A program made the position numbers and the translations under genes. DNA of 64,000 nucleotides. It comes from Clostridia bacterium. Its GTDB lineage: Bacteria > Bacillota > DSM-521 > Neomoorellales > SLTJ01. A model generated the notes under the pieces. That model did no database searches. It had not been told where the DNA came from and was given only the letters and a program-made list of their open reading frames with translations. Every line of letters starts with the position of its first letter. The stretch's first letter is position 1. Shown here piece by piece: positions 16,950 to 24,861 of the stretch. The stretch spans positions 98,354-162,353 of the forward strand of contig SLTJ01000037.1 in the NCBI GenBank assembly GCA_004347685.1, given 5' to 3'.

Positions 16950-18285
16950 TCATACCCAGGCGAATTCATTTAAAACACCCTCCAGGCCATGCCGTAGAAA
17001 TAGTTGCCGGGCCTCATCGGCCGGGCACTGCTCTTTTTCCAGCCGCACCCACAGCGATTCCAGAAATCTTTCTTCCCCCAGTTGCCGTTGGCGCAAACCC
17101 TCGGCCGCTATTTGCAATACCTCGGCACAGAGCTTGACAATGGGCCGTCCGGCCACGCAGGCCGCCAGACCCCTGCGGATGGCCTCCTCCCGCGCCACGA
17201 CCAGCTCCTCCCAGGAATACTGCCGGACCACTTCCTCAGCCTGGCCGAGATTCTCCATCAACCCTAGGGTCAGGGCCGCTACCACCAGCAACCTCGGGCG
17301 GCTGCTGGCAGTTGACCCGGTTTTCCAGGGTACCGTAGCCCGATACCCGGGCGTCGTGCCAGCAAAAGGTCTGGTGCAGTTCCCAATCCTCTATCCGGGG
17401 CATAACCGGCACCATATTTCCCCGGCTGTCGGCGGCTGCCGCCTGTGCCCCGTCCTGCCAGTAAACGGCAAAGCTCCCGTAGTGGGCCAGGCCCAGGTAC
17501 TGCCCGTCCCGGACCAGGTAAACCGGCCGGAAGCCTGCCAAGTGTTCCACGTAATCCCCCAGGTCACTGAAGGGACGGGAGATCTGGCCTACCCGCGGGT
17601 CTCCCGGCAACCACCATTCCCAGGCCTGCTCGGTCAGTGCCTTGTATCCTTCAGCCAGTCTCCCCTGCCAGATGGCGGAGTTGGCATGGAGGGCGATCTG
17701 GGCCGCAGCCAGGGCGTTAAAAACATTCACCGCCCTTATTGCTTCCTCGGGGGCCACATCCACATGCACCTGGTTGGTGGCCGTGACCGTGAACAGGTAC
17801 ACCCGGTCGTTGCCGAAAACTTCCTCCCAGAAGAGATTCCGGGCCTTGGGCATCATCAATTCCCGGCCCGGGGGAGTCAGGGGCTGGACCCCCAGGCCCA
17901 GGAAAGAAACCCCTTCGGCCGCGGCAAACTCGCCCAGCAGTTCCCGGATCTCTGCCAGGCGCCGATACAGGCGGTGCAGGTCATCCTGGTAGGCCAGGGA
18001 GATCTCCAGCTTGCAAAAACCGGTCTCGGTGCCAATGACATCCCGGCAGTACTTGTTCGGAAAAGAGGCGCTGACCGGCCAGCCATAATGGGGGTCAAGG
18101 CTGAGGTCCCACCCCCGGGTGGCCAGGAAGGCCCACAGTTTCTGCAGGGTCTCGAACCCTATGGCCTCTCCTCGCTGGTTTACTGCCGGGAACTTGAGCT
18201 CCAGCCCCGTCCCCCGCGGCCGGCCCCGGCGCCCGGCTTGCTTGCCTGCCAGCATCTCCCAGACAAAACCGGCCAGCTCATCCAT
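16950..18285 (-). pseudogene. glutamate-cysteine ligase family 2 (GCS2)-like gene with a frameshift
   Basis: Two overlapping frames together make one ~443-residue protein. Residues 1-330 (from ATG 18285, with GAGGTGAGG before it) include NQRGEAIGFETLQKLWAFLA, GTETGFCKLEISLAYQDDLH, a VTATNQVHVDV segment and YGTLENRVNCQQPPE. The frame then fails, and from about 17291 a second frame continues VAALTLGLMENLGQAEEV, AREEAIRRGLAACVAGRP and a C-terminal helical part. This is the order expected for GCS2-type ligases, which activate the gamma-carboxyl of glutamate with ATP. The shift lies between ~17292 and 17300, where one extra base (or two missing) restores continuity. No slippery heptamer is visible, so it is a mutation or sequencing error rather than obvious recoding. 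The stop-to-start gap from proA is six bases. Confidence 0.7.
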
Positions 18286-18291
18286 CGTCCC

Positions 18292-19554
18292 TCACCTCGT
18301 ACCCATGATATGTCCCCGGCCGACCACCACATACTTGTAGGTGGTGAGGTCCCGCAGGCCTACGGGGCCACGGGCATGCAGCCGGTCGGTGGAGATCCCC
18401 ATCTCCGCGCCCAGCCCCAGTTCCCCGCCGTCATTGAACATGGTGGAGGCGTTGACCAGCACCACCGCGGAGTCCACCTGCCGCTGGAACTCCTGCGCCG
18501 CCTCAAGGCTTCCCGTAACAATGGCGTCGGTATGGTGGGAACCATAGGTATTGATGTGCTCGATGGCTGCGGCCAGGGAGTCCACCACGCGCACTGCCAG
18601 GACCAGGTCCAGGTACTCGGTTCGCCAGTCTTCCTCCGTAGCCGGCACCAGGTCTGGAAAAACTTCTCGCGCCTGGGAGCAGCCGCGCACTTCCACTCCC
18701 CGCTCCCGTAAGGCCTGCACCACCGGAGGCAAGAGCCGGCCGGCAGCCGCCGTGTGCACCAGGAGGGTCTCCAGGGCGTTGCAAACCTCCGGCATATATA
18801 CCTTGGAGTCCACCGTCAGCTTTACCGCCAGCTCCACACCAGCCGTTTCGTCCAGGTACATGTGGCAGATGCCTTCGTAGTGTTTTAAAATCGGCACGCG
18901 AGCCTGCTCTTCCACCAGCCGGATTAGGCTCTTCCCGCCCCTGGGAATAGCCAGGTCAATCTGACCGCGCAGGGAGAGGAGGATAGCCGCCGCCTCCCGG
19001 TCGGTGGTGGCGATTACCTGGATGGCCGTGGCCGGAAGGCCGGCTTCCGCCAGGGCCTCCTGCCACAGGGTACCGATTACCTGGTTGGTCCTACTGGCCT
19101 CGGCCCCGCCCTTAAGAAGGACGACATTGCCAGACTTCAGTGCCAGAGCCCCGGCATTGATGGTCACGTGGGGCCTGGCCTCGTAAATAACCGCCAGTAC
19201 TCCCAGAGGAACCCGCCGGCGGTAAACTTCCAGTCCGCCGGGCCAGACCTCGCCCCAGTCCAGTGAACCTACCGGATCGGGGAGGGCGGCAATGGCTTCC
19301 AGGGCGCGGCAGCGGGCAGCTATCTTGTCGCCGGCAAAGGCCAGCCGCCGCAAAAGAGGCTGGGGCAACCCGGCCTGGGCGGCCGCCGCCAGGTCCTCCC
19401 GGTTGGCAACCTCGATTTTAGCCGCTTCTTCGCGCACCAGGCGGGCCAAGCTCTGCAAGACCAGGTTCTTCTGCGCCGTGCTGGCGCAGGATACTACCCG
19501 CGCCGCCTCCCGCGCCAGGCGCACCTGCTCCTGGATGAACTGCTGTACTTCCAT
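18292..19554 (-). CDS. proA: glutamate-5-semialdehyde dehydrogenase
   Basis: ProA reduces gamma-glutamyl phosphate to glutamate-5-semialdehyde with NADPH in proline synthesis. Motifs are VPLGVLAVIYEARPHVTINA, ALKSGNVVLLKGGAEA, IPRGGKSLI, the catalytic-cysteine segment PEVCNALETLLVH, and GAEMGISTDRLHARGPVGLR near the C-terminus. The ~420-residue length is normal. The start is placed at ATG 19554 with AGGTG eight bases before it; ATG 19560 and GTG 19563 are alternatives. The usual partner glutamate 5-kinase (proB) is not adjacent. Instead proA lies between a corrinoid-activation gene and the frameshifted GCS2-like ligase. Confidence 0.94.
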   Translation of the reverse strand: MEVQQFIQEQVRLAREAARVVSCASTAQKNLVLQSLARLVREEAAKIEVANREDLAAAAQAGLPQPLLRRLAFAGDKIAARCRALEAIAALPDPVGSLDWGEVWPGGLEVYRRRVPLGVLAVIYEARPHVTINAGALALKSGNVVLLKGGAEASRTNQVIGTLWQEALAEAGLPATAIQVIATTDREAAAILLSLRGQIDLAIPRGGKSLIRLVEEQARVPILKHYEGICHMYLDETAGVELAVKLTVDSKVYMPEVCNALETLLVHTAAAGRLLPPVVQALRERGVEVRGCSQAREVFPDLVPATEEDWRTEYLDLVLAVRVVDSLAAAIEHINTYGSHHTDAIVTGSLEAAQEFQRQVDSAVVLVNASTMFNDGGELGLGAEMGISTDRLHARGPVGLRDLTTYKYVVVGRGHIMGTR

Positions 19555-19569
19555 CCCCATCACCTGCCG

Positions 19570-20232
19570 CTACCCGGCACACAGCCGGTCGTCCCGGTAG
19601 GCACACCTATCCCGCCGGCTGCAGGCCGGGCAGCGCCCGGGATTGATTTCCGCCATGGGCAGCGGTCCCATTTTCACGGCAAAGGAAACCGACTTGCGGG
19701 GGAGCATCATATAGCCGCTGGTCAAGCGTACTCCGGCCGGCTCCCCGGGAAAGTGGCGGAAGATGAGTTGCTGGTCCTCTACCGGCCAGTTGCTGTAACC
19801 CGGGCTGAAGCGGCGGGTGGTGTACCATCCCTGGTCCCGGGCCAGCCGGTCAATCTCCTCGTTTACTGTGTCAGCCACGGCCTCGGCCGCCACCGAGCCA
19901 ATAGCGTCCACCACCAGGGCCGCCGCGGCATCGCCCCGGCGAAAGAGCTCTGATACCTTTTCTTCCACCGTTTCCCCGGCCGTGCATACCGTCAGGGCCA
20001 CTTCCCGGGCATCGGTAAAATTTTCCCTGGAGGCAAAGGGATCAGCCGCCACCACCCGGTAAGCAGCGCGCGGCGCCAGCCACTCCCGGGCCATGTCCAG
20101 TTGCTCTTCCACCATCCTCCGGGTACGGGAGGAAACCTGCCGGCCGTGCTTGTAGCCAAGGTACCGGTACACCTCCCGCCGGGACAGCACCAACTGCTGC
20201 GGGTCAAACTCCAACTCCTTCAACCCACGCAA
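19570..20232 (-). CDS. MetH activation-domain-like protein of a corrinoid methyltransferase system
   Basis: The ~220-residue protein contains RRFSPGYSNWPVEDQQLIF and GVRLTSGYMMLPRKSVSF, the signatures of the vitamin B12-dependent methionine synthase activation domain (AdoMet-binding), preceded by the helical part ALVVDAIGSVAAEAVAD. A C-terminal CPACSRRDRC motif could bind metal or iron-sulfur. Stand-alone homologues are regularly found next to corrinoid proteins and may help reductive reactivation (inference from context). It overlaps or abuts the corrinoid protein gene. The chosen TTG start at 20232 has GGAGG eight bases upstream; GTG 20241 is too close to that site. Confidence 0.8.
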   Translation of the reverse strand: MRGLKELEFDPQQLVLSRREVYRYLGYKHGRQVSSRTRRMVEEQLDMAREWLAPRAAYRVVAADPFASRENFTDAREVALTVCTAGETVEEKVSELFRRGDAAAALVVDAIGSVAAEAVADTVNEEIDRLARDQGWYTTRRFSPGYSNWPVEDQQLIFRHFPGEPAGVRLTSGYMMLPRKSVSFAVKMGPLPMAEINPGRCPACSRRDRCAYRDDRLCAG

Positions 20233-20237
20233 AGAAA

Positions 20238-20888
20238 TCACCTCCCCACGGCTTCCCGGGCCAGGCGCACGGCTTCCAGGGCATCGTCGGCGTAGATGTC
20301 GGCGCCAATGCGGGCCGCAAATTCCGGAGTCACCGGGGCCCCGCCGACCATCACCCGCAGCCCGCCGTTCCTCAGGCCGGCTGCCTCGAGGGCGGCTATG
20401 GTCTGGGCCATGGCCGGCATGGTGGTATTGAGCAGGGCGGACATGCCGACAAACTGGGGCTTGTGTTCCCGGCAGGCCCGCACGAAATCCTCGGGCCTGA
20501 CGCTCACCCCCAGGTCAATCACCTGAAACCCGTTGGCGGTCAGCATCATGGCCACCAGGTTCTTGCCGATGTCGTGAATGTCACCCTGCACGGTACCCAG
20601 GGCAACCTTGCCCCGCAGCCCCGCGCTTGCGGACTGACCGGCTTCCAGGTGGGGCCGCAAGAGTTCCAGGCCGGCCTGCATGGCCCCGGCCGACATCATT
20701 ACCTCGGGCAGGAACATTTCCTGCTTCCCGAATCTCTCCCCTACCACGCCTAGGCCTTTAAGCAGGCCGTCCTGCAGGATGGTGTCTGCCGCCAGGCCCT
20801 CACCCAGGGCCTGCTCTGCCAGTTGCCCGGCCGTCGCCGCTTCCCCGTCAATAACGGCCCGGGCAAGCCGATCTAAATCTGCCCCCTT
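20238..20888 (-). CDS. methyltransferase cognate corrinoid protein, start codon unclear
   Basis: This ~217-residue MtaC/MttC-type protein carries the methyl group between two methyltransferases. The N-terminal helical cap (LDRLARAVIDG, GLLKGLGVVGERFGKQEMF, LPEVMMSAGAMQAGLELL) is followed by the B12 domain with GTVQGDIHDIGKNLVAMMLT (D-x-H-x-x-G, lower-axial histidine), GMSALLNTTMPAM and VMVGGAPVTPEFA. No ATG, GTG or TTG is in frame close to the GGAGG at 20893-20897. The codon that would be the start by homology and spacing is AAG at 20886-20888. The nearest upstream in-frame starts (GTG 20954, ATG 21053) lie inside the preceding gene and have no ribosome site. An ATG-to-AAG mutation or sequence error is likely. 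Confidence 0.82.
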   Translation of the reverse strand, partial: KGADLDRLARAVIDGEAATAGQLAEQALGEGLAADTILQDGLLKGLGVVGERFGKQEMFLPEVMMSAGAMQAGLELLRPHLEAGQSASAGLRGKVALGTVQGDIHDIGKNLVAMMLTANGFQVIDLGVSVRPEDFVRACREHKPQFVGMSALLNTTMPAMAQTIAALEAAGLRNGGLRVMVGGAPVTPEFAARIGADIYADDALEAVRLAREAVGR

Positions 20889-20910
20889 AACACCTCCAAA
20901 AAATCCTTTG

Positions 20911-21786
20911 CTATCCCAGCTCGCCCCGGCGGTAGGCCCGCAGGTAACCGGCACACATCGGGTCCTGCCCGGCCAGGGCCAGGCTGGCCACCAGCTCGCC
21001 GCGCAATTCCCGGTCCAGGGGATTGAGGATAACGGAATCCAGGCCCACCCCAACGGTCATGGCCAGGAAAGTGCGGTTCAGGACCTTCCTGGCCGGTAAG
21101 CCGTAGGAGATGTTACTCAGCCCCAGCGTGGTCTGCCACCCCTGCTGGCGGATGCCAGCCAGGGTCAGGAGGGTAGCCCGGCCGCTGGCCGGGGTAACGC
21201 TCAGGGGCAGCACCAGGGGATCAAAGTAGAGCCGGCCGGCCTCAATGCCGGCCTTCTGCGCCGCGGCAAAAAGCTCCCGGCAGTTGGCCAGCCGTTCCTC
21301 CGGCTCCTGGGGTACCCCGCCGTCAGAAACCGGCAGAACGATGGCCAGGGCTTCGTACCGGGCCGCCAGTCCCAGGAAGGGTTCTAACCGGTTGCTCTCC
21401 AGGCTGAAGGAATTCACCATGGCCCCGGGGCCGGCTGCTTCCAGGCCGCGTTCCAGCACCGTGGGGTCCGTGGTGTCAATGGCCAAGGTCTTATCCGTAA
21501 CTTCCCGGATGATTTGCACGGCCCACTCCATGTCTGCGGCCTCCCGCTCCACATCGCCCAGGCCGGCAGCCACGTTCACGTCCAGGTAGTCAGCGCCGGC
21601 CCGGGCCTGGTTTGCGGCCAGCACCTGGATAACCTGCCGGTTATGGTTGAGAACAGCCTCCCGCACCGAGCGGCTGGTAGCGTTTATCAGCTCGCCGATG
21701 ATTAAAATGCCTATCCCCCCCCCCCCCCGTTGATTTTCCGTGCGCCGGGTCCTGTCCGTCCCGGTACTGACGCCACGCGCCTTCAC
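20911..21786 (-). CDS. MtrH/AcsE-type pterin methyltransferase
   Basis: The protein belongs to the dihydropteroate-synthase-like fold that moves methyl groups between tetrahydrofolate and a corrinoid protein. Motifs are LIIGELINATSRSVREAVL, AGADYLDVNVAAGLGDVERE, LAIDTTDPTVLERGLEA, MVNSFSLESNRLEPFL and the late GLSNISYGLPARKVLNRTFL. The domain starts at about residue 27. The only in-frame start codons lie further upstream (GTG 21786), and the reading frame then runs through 14 consecutive G. Near the domain start the only initiator-like codon is ATT at 21706-21708, six bases after the G run. Expression may depend on the G-tract length. It sits in an operon with MttB-like and corrinoid genes. 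Confidence 0.82.
   Translation of the reverse strand: MKARGVSTGTDRTRRTENQRGGGGIGILIIGELINATSRSVREAVLNHNRQVIQVLAANQARAGADYLDVNVAAGLGDVEREAADMEWAVQIIREVTDKTLAIDTTDPTVLERGLEAAGPGAMVNSFSLESNRLEPFLGLAARYEALAIVLPVSDGGVPQEPEERLANCRELFAAAQKAGIEAGRLYFDPLVLPLSVTPASGRATLLTLAGIRQQGWQTTLGLSNISYGLPARKVLNRTFLAMTVGVGLDSVILNPLDRELRGELVASLALAGQDPMCAGYLRAYRRGELG
21715..21728. repeat. homopolymer of 14 G (minus strand) in the MtrH-like gene
   Basis: The plus strand reads 14 consecutive C, i.e. 14 G in the coding strand. It lies between the GTG start and the conserved domain of the pterin methyltransferase. It is long enough to be prone to slipped-strand mispairing and also to assembly error. Confidence 0.9.
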
Positions 21787-21810
21787 GAAGTCCCGCCTTG
21801 AAAGAAGGCC

Positions 21811-22737
21811 CTACAGCAGCAAATGGCCCAGGCGGCCACGGATGCTGGCTTCGATCCGGGCCTCCAGGGGCCGGGGCCGGTGCTCCGCCAGGATTTCCCT
21901 GGCCTTCTCCCGCGCCCTGGCGGCAGCGTCCCTGGCCCCGTCCTGCTCCCACACCCGGCGCAGGGTTTCGGCATTGCTGGTCGCCACCGTGCCGGCCAGG
22001 GTTACCGGGCTGGTGGCCCCGGCCAGGGGTTCGGCCGGGCAAACTACCGGGATCCCCTGGCGGGCCACCTCCACCTCCAGGGCCGAATAGGTTTCGTCTA
22101 GAACCAAAGGACTCATGACACAGGTAATCATGGAGATAAACGGCCGTTCCCGCAGGGCCTCGCGGCCGCCGGCAATCTCTTCGGCCATGGCCACTACGTC
22201 CCGGATGCCCTGGATGGTGTACACGCCGCCCATGACGTGCTTGGAGGTATTGGTCAGGGCCGAAAAGAACCGGTTCACGTCTACCCTCTCGGCCGGCACC
22301 CCGTCTGGGTAGGCCGGGATGTTGTAAAACTGGATGTTTTCCATGGCATCCACCAGCCGGGCGATTTGCCGCAGGTCGTCCATGGTGGCCGGGCGGCGCT
22401 GCCCGCTGTCCAGGTCCAGGACGTTGAGCACCGTGCCGCCGGTGCCCAGGTGGGTGCGCCTCCCCGCAAGCCACAGGTCGTATTTCTCTTCCCGGCCGCA
22501 CAGGACGACGGAGGAGGGCGCGGTGTCAACGGCGTCCTCCAGCATGGACCTGGGAATGCGGACTATGGTCCTCTCCCGGTCCACCGGCGCCCCTTTCCCG
22601 GCAAAGATCTCTAGAACGTCGGCATTGGGGACCTTGACCCCCACTTCCTCCAGCAGCCGCACGCTCACCTCGTGGATGGGCCGGATATCTTCCGGTTTTA
22701 ACGGCTGGTACTGTCCTCCCTCGTAACTCTCCAGCAA
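21811..22737 (-). CDS. MttB-family (trimethylamine methyltransferase-like) protein with internal deletion
   Basis: The 308-residue protein begins like MttB (PEDIRPIHEVSVRLLEEVGV, KYDLWLAGRRTHLGTGG, PAYPDGVPAERVDVNRFFSA, ISMITCVMSPLVLDE, LAGATSPVTLAGTVATSNAE). Right after the TSNAETL motif it jumps to the C-terminal MttB segment ARAREKAREILAEHRPRPL. MttB proteins are ~480-530 residues, so ~170 residues containing much of the barrel and the methylamine/pyrrolysine region are absent, in frame. The TTG start has GGAGGAGAAG nine bases upstream. The terminal TAG follows the normal family C-terminus, so it is a real stop, not a pyrrolysine codon. It is probably inactive, or has a non-catalytic role. 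Confidence 0.75.
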   Translation of the reverse strand: MLESYEGGQYQPLKPEDIRPIHEVSVRLLEEVGVKVPNADVLEIFAGKGAPVDRERTIVRIPRSMLEDAVDTAPSSVVLCGREEKYDLWLAGRRTHLGTGGTVLNVLDLDSGQRRPATMDDLRQIARLVDAMENIQFYNIPAYPDGVPAERVDVNRFFSALTNTSKHVMGGVYTIQGIRDVVAMAEEIAGGREALRERPFISMITCVMSPLVLDETYSALEVEVARQGIPVVCPAEPLAGATSPVTLAGTVATSNAETLRRVWEQDGARDAAARAREKAREILAEHRPRPLEARIEASIRGRLGHLLL

Positions 22738-22760
22738 GGAAACTTCTCCTCCCTAGCAAC

Positions 22761-23138
22761 CTACTTTTCCACCCGCAGGATGGCCACCAGGCCGTGGCCC
22801 AGGCCTTCACCCACCTGCCCCTCAATCTCCAGGCCGCGCAAAGCCAGCGCCAGTTGCCGCTCAAAACACCAGGCCCTGGCGTCGGGGACCAGTCTCCCGG
22901 CAGCCTCGGCCGCAGTCACCAACCCCTCGGCCAAGGAGGCCGGGACACCTGCCAGCCGCTCCATCCCGTTGGGGTCTACCCCGGCTTCCAGGGCACCCAG
23001 CAGGGCCGCGGCAAAATCCACCAGGCTGTTCCAGTTACCGGCCATCCCGGCCAGGACCCGGTTCTGGTCCGGGAAGCCCTCCCGGGGATGGTATTCCAGT
23101 TTCAGGGTCGCGAGATCAGTCCGTACCCACGGTTCCAA
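22761..23138 (-). CDS. hypothetical protein in the corrinoid operon
   Basis: I do not recognise the family. The ~125-residue product is mostly helical (NSLVDFAAALLGALEAGV, LAEGLVTAAEAAGRLVP, FERQLALALRGLEIEG) with no membrane segment and only one cysteine. It overlaps the 3' end of the methyltransferase gene by ~37 bases and ends 24 bases before the MttB-like gene, so it is probably co-transcribed. The TTG start at 23138 has no clear ribosome site and may be wrong. It could be a helper of the methyltransferase. Confidence 0.5.
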   Translation of the reverse strand: MEPWVRTDLATLKLEYHPREGFPDQNRVLAGMAGNWNSLVDFAAALLGALEAGVDPNGMERLAGVPASLAEGLVTAAEAAGRLVPDARAWCFERQLALALRGLEIEGQVGEGLGHGLVAILRVEK

Positions 23139-23998
23139 CAGCAGTTTGCCGCCCGCCGCAGGGGAACGGCGTAAGGGTTGTACTGCCGGGTCTCCATGTG
23201 GCGGCCGATAAACACCGAACGGTCAAAGAAGCTAAGTACACGTAGCCGGGCGTGGCTCCTTTTCTCGGCCTGCTCTATCACCCGGGTTACCTCCGGTCGG
23301 CTCATCAGCCGGAGCGGGAAGGAGGTATACTGCTGGTTTTCCCGCTCGGCCTCAGGATCCAGGTAGGACATGACGTAGTCCATGGTTGGCACCTTTTCCA
23401 CCTCGTGGGTCCAGAGGCTCTGCCACTCGTAGGAATAGCGCCCGAGCCAGTCGGCCACGACAATCGCCCCCGGCGACGCCTGGGCGGCGACGTTTACCAG
23501 CAACTGTTCCAGCTCGGCATCATTGCAGTGGGAAAGGGTACCGTAGGAGGTAAAATAGAGGTCAAACCCGCTGCCGCCGGGACCGGAGGGCAATACCTCG
23601 CAGAAGTTGGCCCGGGCAAATTCCACCTTCCCGGGTATGCCGTATGTAGCCCGGCCTTCAGCCAGGAGTTCCTCGTTCAGGTCAATGCCCAGGTAGCAGT
23701 CCAGAGTTCCCGGTCTCAAGAGGGCCGGGCGGCAGTCTTCCCACGATACCCGGCTGGCCGGCAGCCTGGCGAGCAGTTCGTAACCGTCCCCGCTGCCGCA
23801 ACCCAGGTCGAGGATCCTAAGGCCCCTCCCACGGCGCTTCCTGTCGGCCACCACCTCCTCCAGGACGGGAGTGATAAAATAAGCGGTGACCCGGTCCTCC
23901 CAGTACACCCGCACGTTATCGTCTTTCCCCAGAAGGCCGGTAGGCCTGGCGTAACGACCGCTGGCCACGGCCTCCTGATAGGCTGCACCTGCTTCCAC
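23102..23998 (-). CDS. SAM-dependent class I methyltransferase
   Basis: The 298-residue protein has the Rossmann methyltransferase motifs: motif I LRILDLGCGSGDGYELLA, motif II CYLGIDLNEELLAEG, EFARANFCEVLPSG and FDLYFTSYGTLSHC. The long C-terminal part (SYEWQSLWTHEVEK, YTSFPLRLMSRPEV, FFDRSVFIGRHMETRQYNPY) resembles small-molecule methyltransferases, but I cannot name the substrate. The GTG at 23998 is preceded by AAGGAGG eight bases upstream, so a longer upstream frame is rejected. It is the first gene of the block ending in MttB-like, pterin methyltransferase and corrinoid genes, so it may methylate or demethylate a one-carbon compound handled by that system. Confidence 0.8.
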   Translation of the reverse strand: MEAGAAYQEAVASGRYARPTGLLGKDDNVRVYWEDRVTAYFITPVLEEVVADRKRRGRGLRILDLGCGSGDGYELLARLPASRVSWEDCRPALLRPGTLDCYLGIDLNEELLAEGRATYGIPGKVEFARANFCEVLPSGPGGSGFDLYFTSYGTLSHCNDAELEQLLVNVAAQASPGAIVVADWLGRYSYEWQSLWTHEVEKVPTMDYVMSYLDPEAERENQQYTSFPLRLMSRPEVTRVIEQAEKRSHARLRVLSFFDRSVFIGRHMETRQYNPYAVPLRRAANCCWNRGYGLISRP

Positions 23999-24420
23999 AA
24001 CTCCCACCTCCTTACGACTCGACAGGTTTAAAGTTCCATGCCGCTGAAAACACCTCAGGAAAGTGTTGATAAAGTCTTTGCTGGCCGCCGGGCTCCGGCC
24101 CCATGGCAAACCGCGCAAACGCCCTAGCCCGCGGCCAGCTCGGCCGCAAACTTCTCCGCCAGGGCCACGGCGGCAAAGGCGTCGCTGCCATGGGCATCCA
24201 AATCCACCTGACCGTATCTCCTTTCCACGCTCCTAATGCGCCAAACTCGCTACTTCCGCCTGCCCTCACCCACGCTGGAGACACCAGTTGCCAAAGCCCG
24301 GTTAAATAAGTTAGCACCCTAAAGACGTGCCCGGGAAGCCATTTTGATCCCCCAAAATGGCCGAAACATCCCCGACCCCGACCGGCCTGTAACCACGGCT
24401 GCTTCCCGGCAGGCCCGGGG
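23999..24420. other. gap with a possible gene relic and inverted repeats
   Basis: There is no confident gene. On the minus strand a short frame ending at 24124 reads RRYGQVDLDAHGSDAFAA, then VALAEKFAAELAAG, with a protein-like composition but no proper start; it may be the tail of a lost gene. Between 24331 and 24420 two nested inverted repeats occur: CCATTTTG/CAAAATGG, and CGGGAAGC against GCTTCCCG. No T-tract is present. Confidence 0.35.
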
Positions 24421-24738
24421 CTACTTCTTTTCCCACACCTCTATTGGCTCACCTATTTTGCTGATGTAGCCCTCGTAGAGAATATACTCGGGGTGCTGGT
24501 CCAAGGTAGTAAAGTCCCCCACCTCTATGCCGGCGGCCCCGGTCCTGGCTGGGTCAAAGATGCGGATCTCCAGGCACGGTTTGCCGTTATATTCGGCCTC
24601 CCGCTCCACGTATCTCAGGTGTTGCAGCACATCAACAATAACCCCCTTGCTGACCATATACCCCCATAGAGGGCCTTCGATCTTCTTGACCGCCTTCTTC
24701 TTGTCACCGCCGCCTTTCCTGCCCCATAACAAAGCCAA
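24421..24738 (-). CDS. hypothetical protein next to MttB homologue
   Basis: The 105-residue protein has a basic N-terminus (GRKGGGDKKKAVKKIEGPLW) and a compact C-terminal part (VSKGVIVDVLQHLRYVE, NGKPCLEIRIFDPARTGAAG, DQHPEYILYEGYISKIGEPI). I do not recognise a family and see no metal motif or membrane segment. The assumed TTG start follows GGGAGG at a spacing of 11. It lies between the full-length MttB homologue and the SAM methyltransferase, all on the minus strand, separated by ~240 bases with a repeat-B copy. A structural or accessory role in methylamine-type metabolism is only a guess from position. Confidence 0.6.
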   Translation of the reverse strand: MALLWGRKGGGDKKKAVKKIEGPLWGYMVSKGVIVDVLQHLRYVEREAEYNGKPCLEIRIFDPARTGAAGIEVGDFTTLDQHPEYILYEGYISKIGEPIEVWEKK

Positions 24739-24861
24739 CCTCTGTCACACCTCCCTTAGTGGACGAGCTTGTTAGGCCGGGAGGTCCCGGCCCTAAACCC
24801 CCGCCGACCCTCCGGCAGATGCCGGTACTTTGGCAACTCGTATCCCAGCGTGGGAAACAGA

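Noticed and set aside
17134..18711. 525-codon plus-strand frame across the GCS2-like gene and proA
   Set aside because: It is antisense to two recognisable genes, and its composition is typical of a shadow frame.
21811..21813. TAG at the end of the short MttB-like gene as a pyrrolysine codon
   Set aside because: The TAG follows the normal family C-terminus, and the region where pyrrolysine would lie is deleted. No pyrrolysine genes are in the window.
24012..24317. 101-codon minus-strand frame
   Set aside because: Tryptophan- and proline-rich shadow composition. It overlaps the short relic frame, and the region has inverted repeats.
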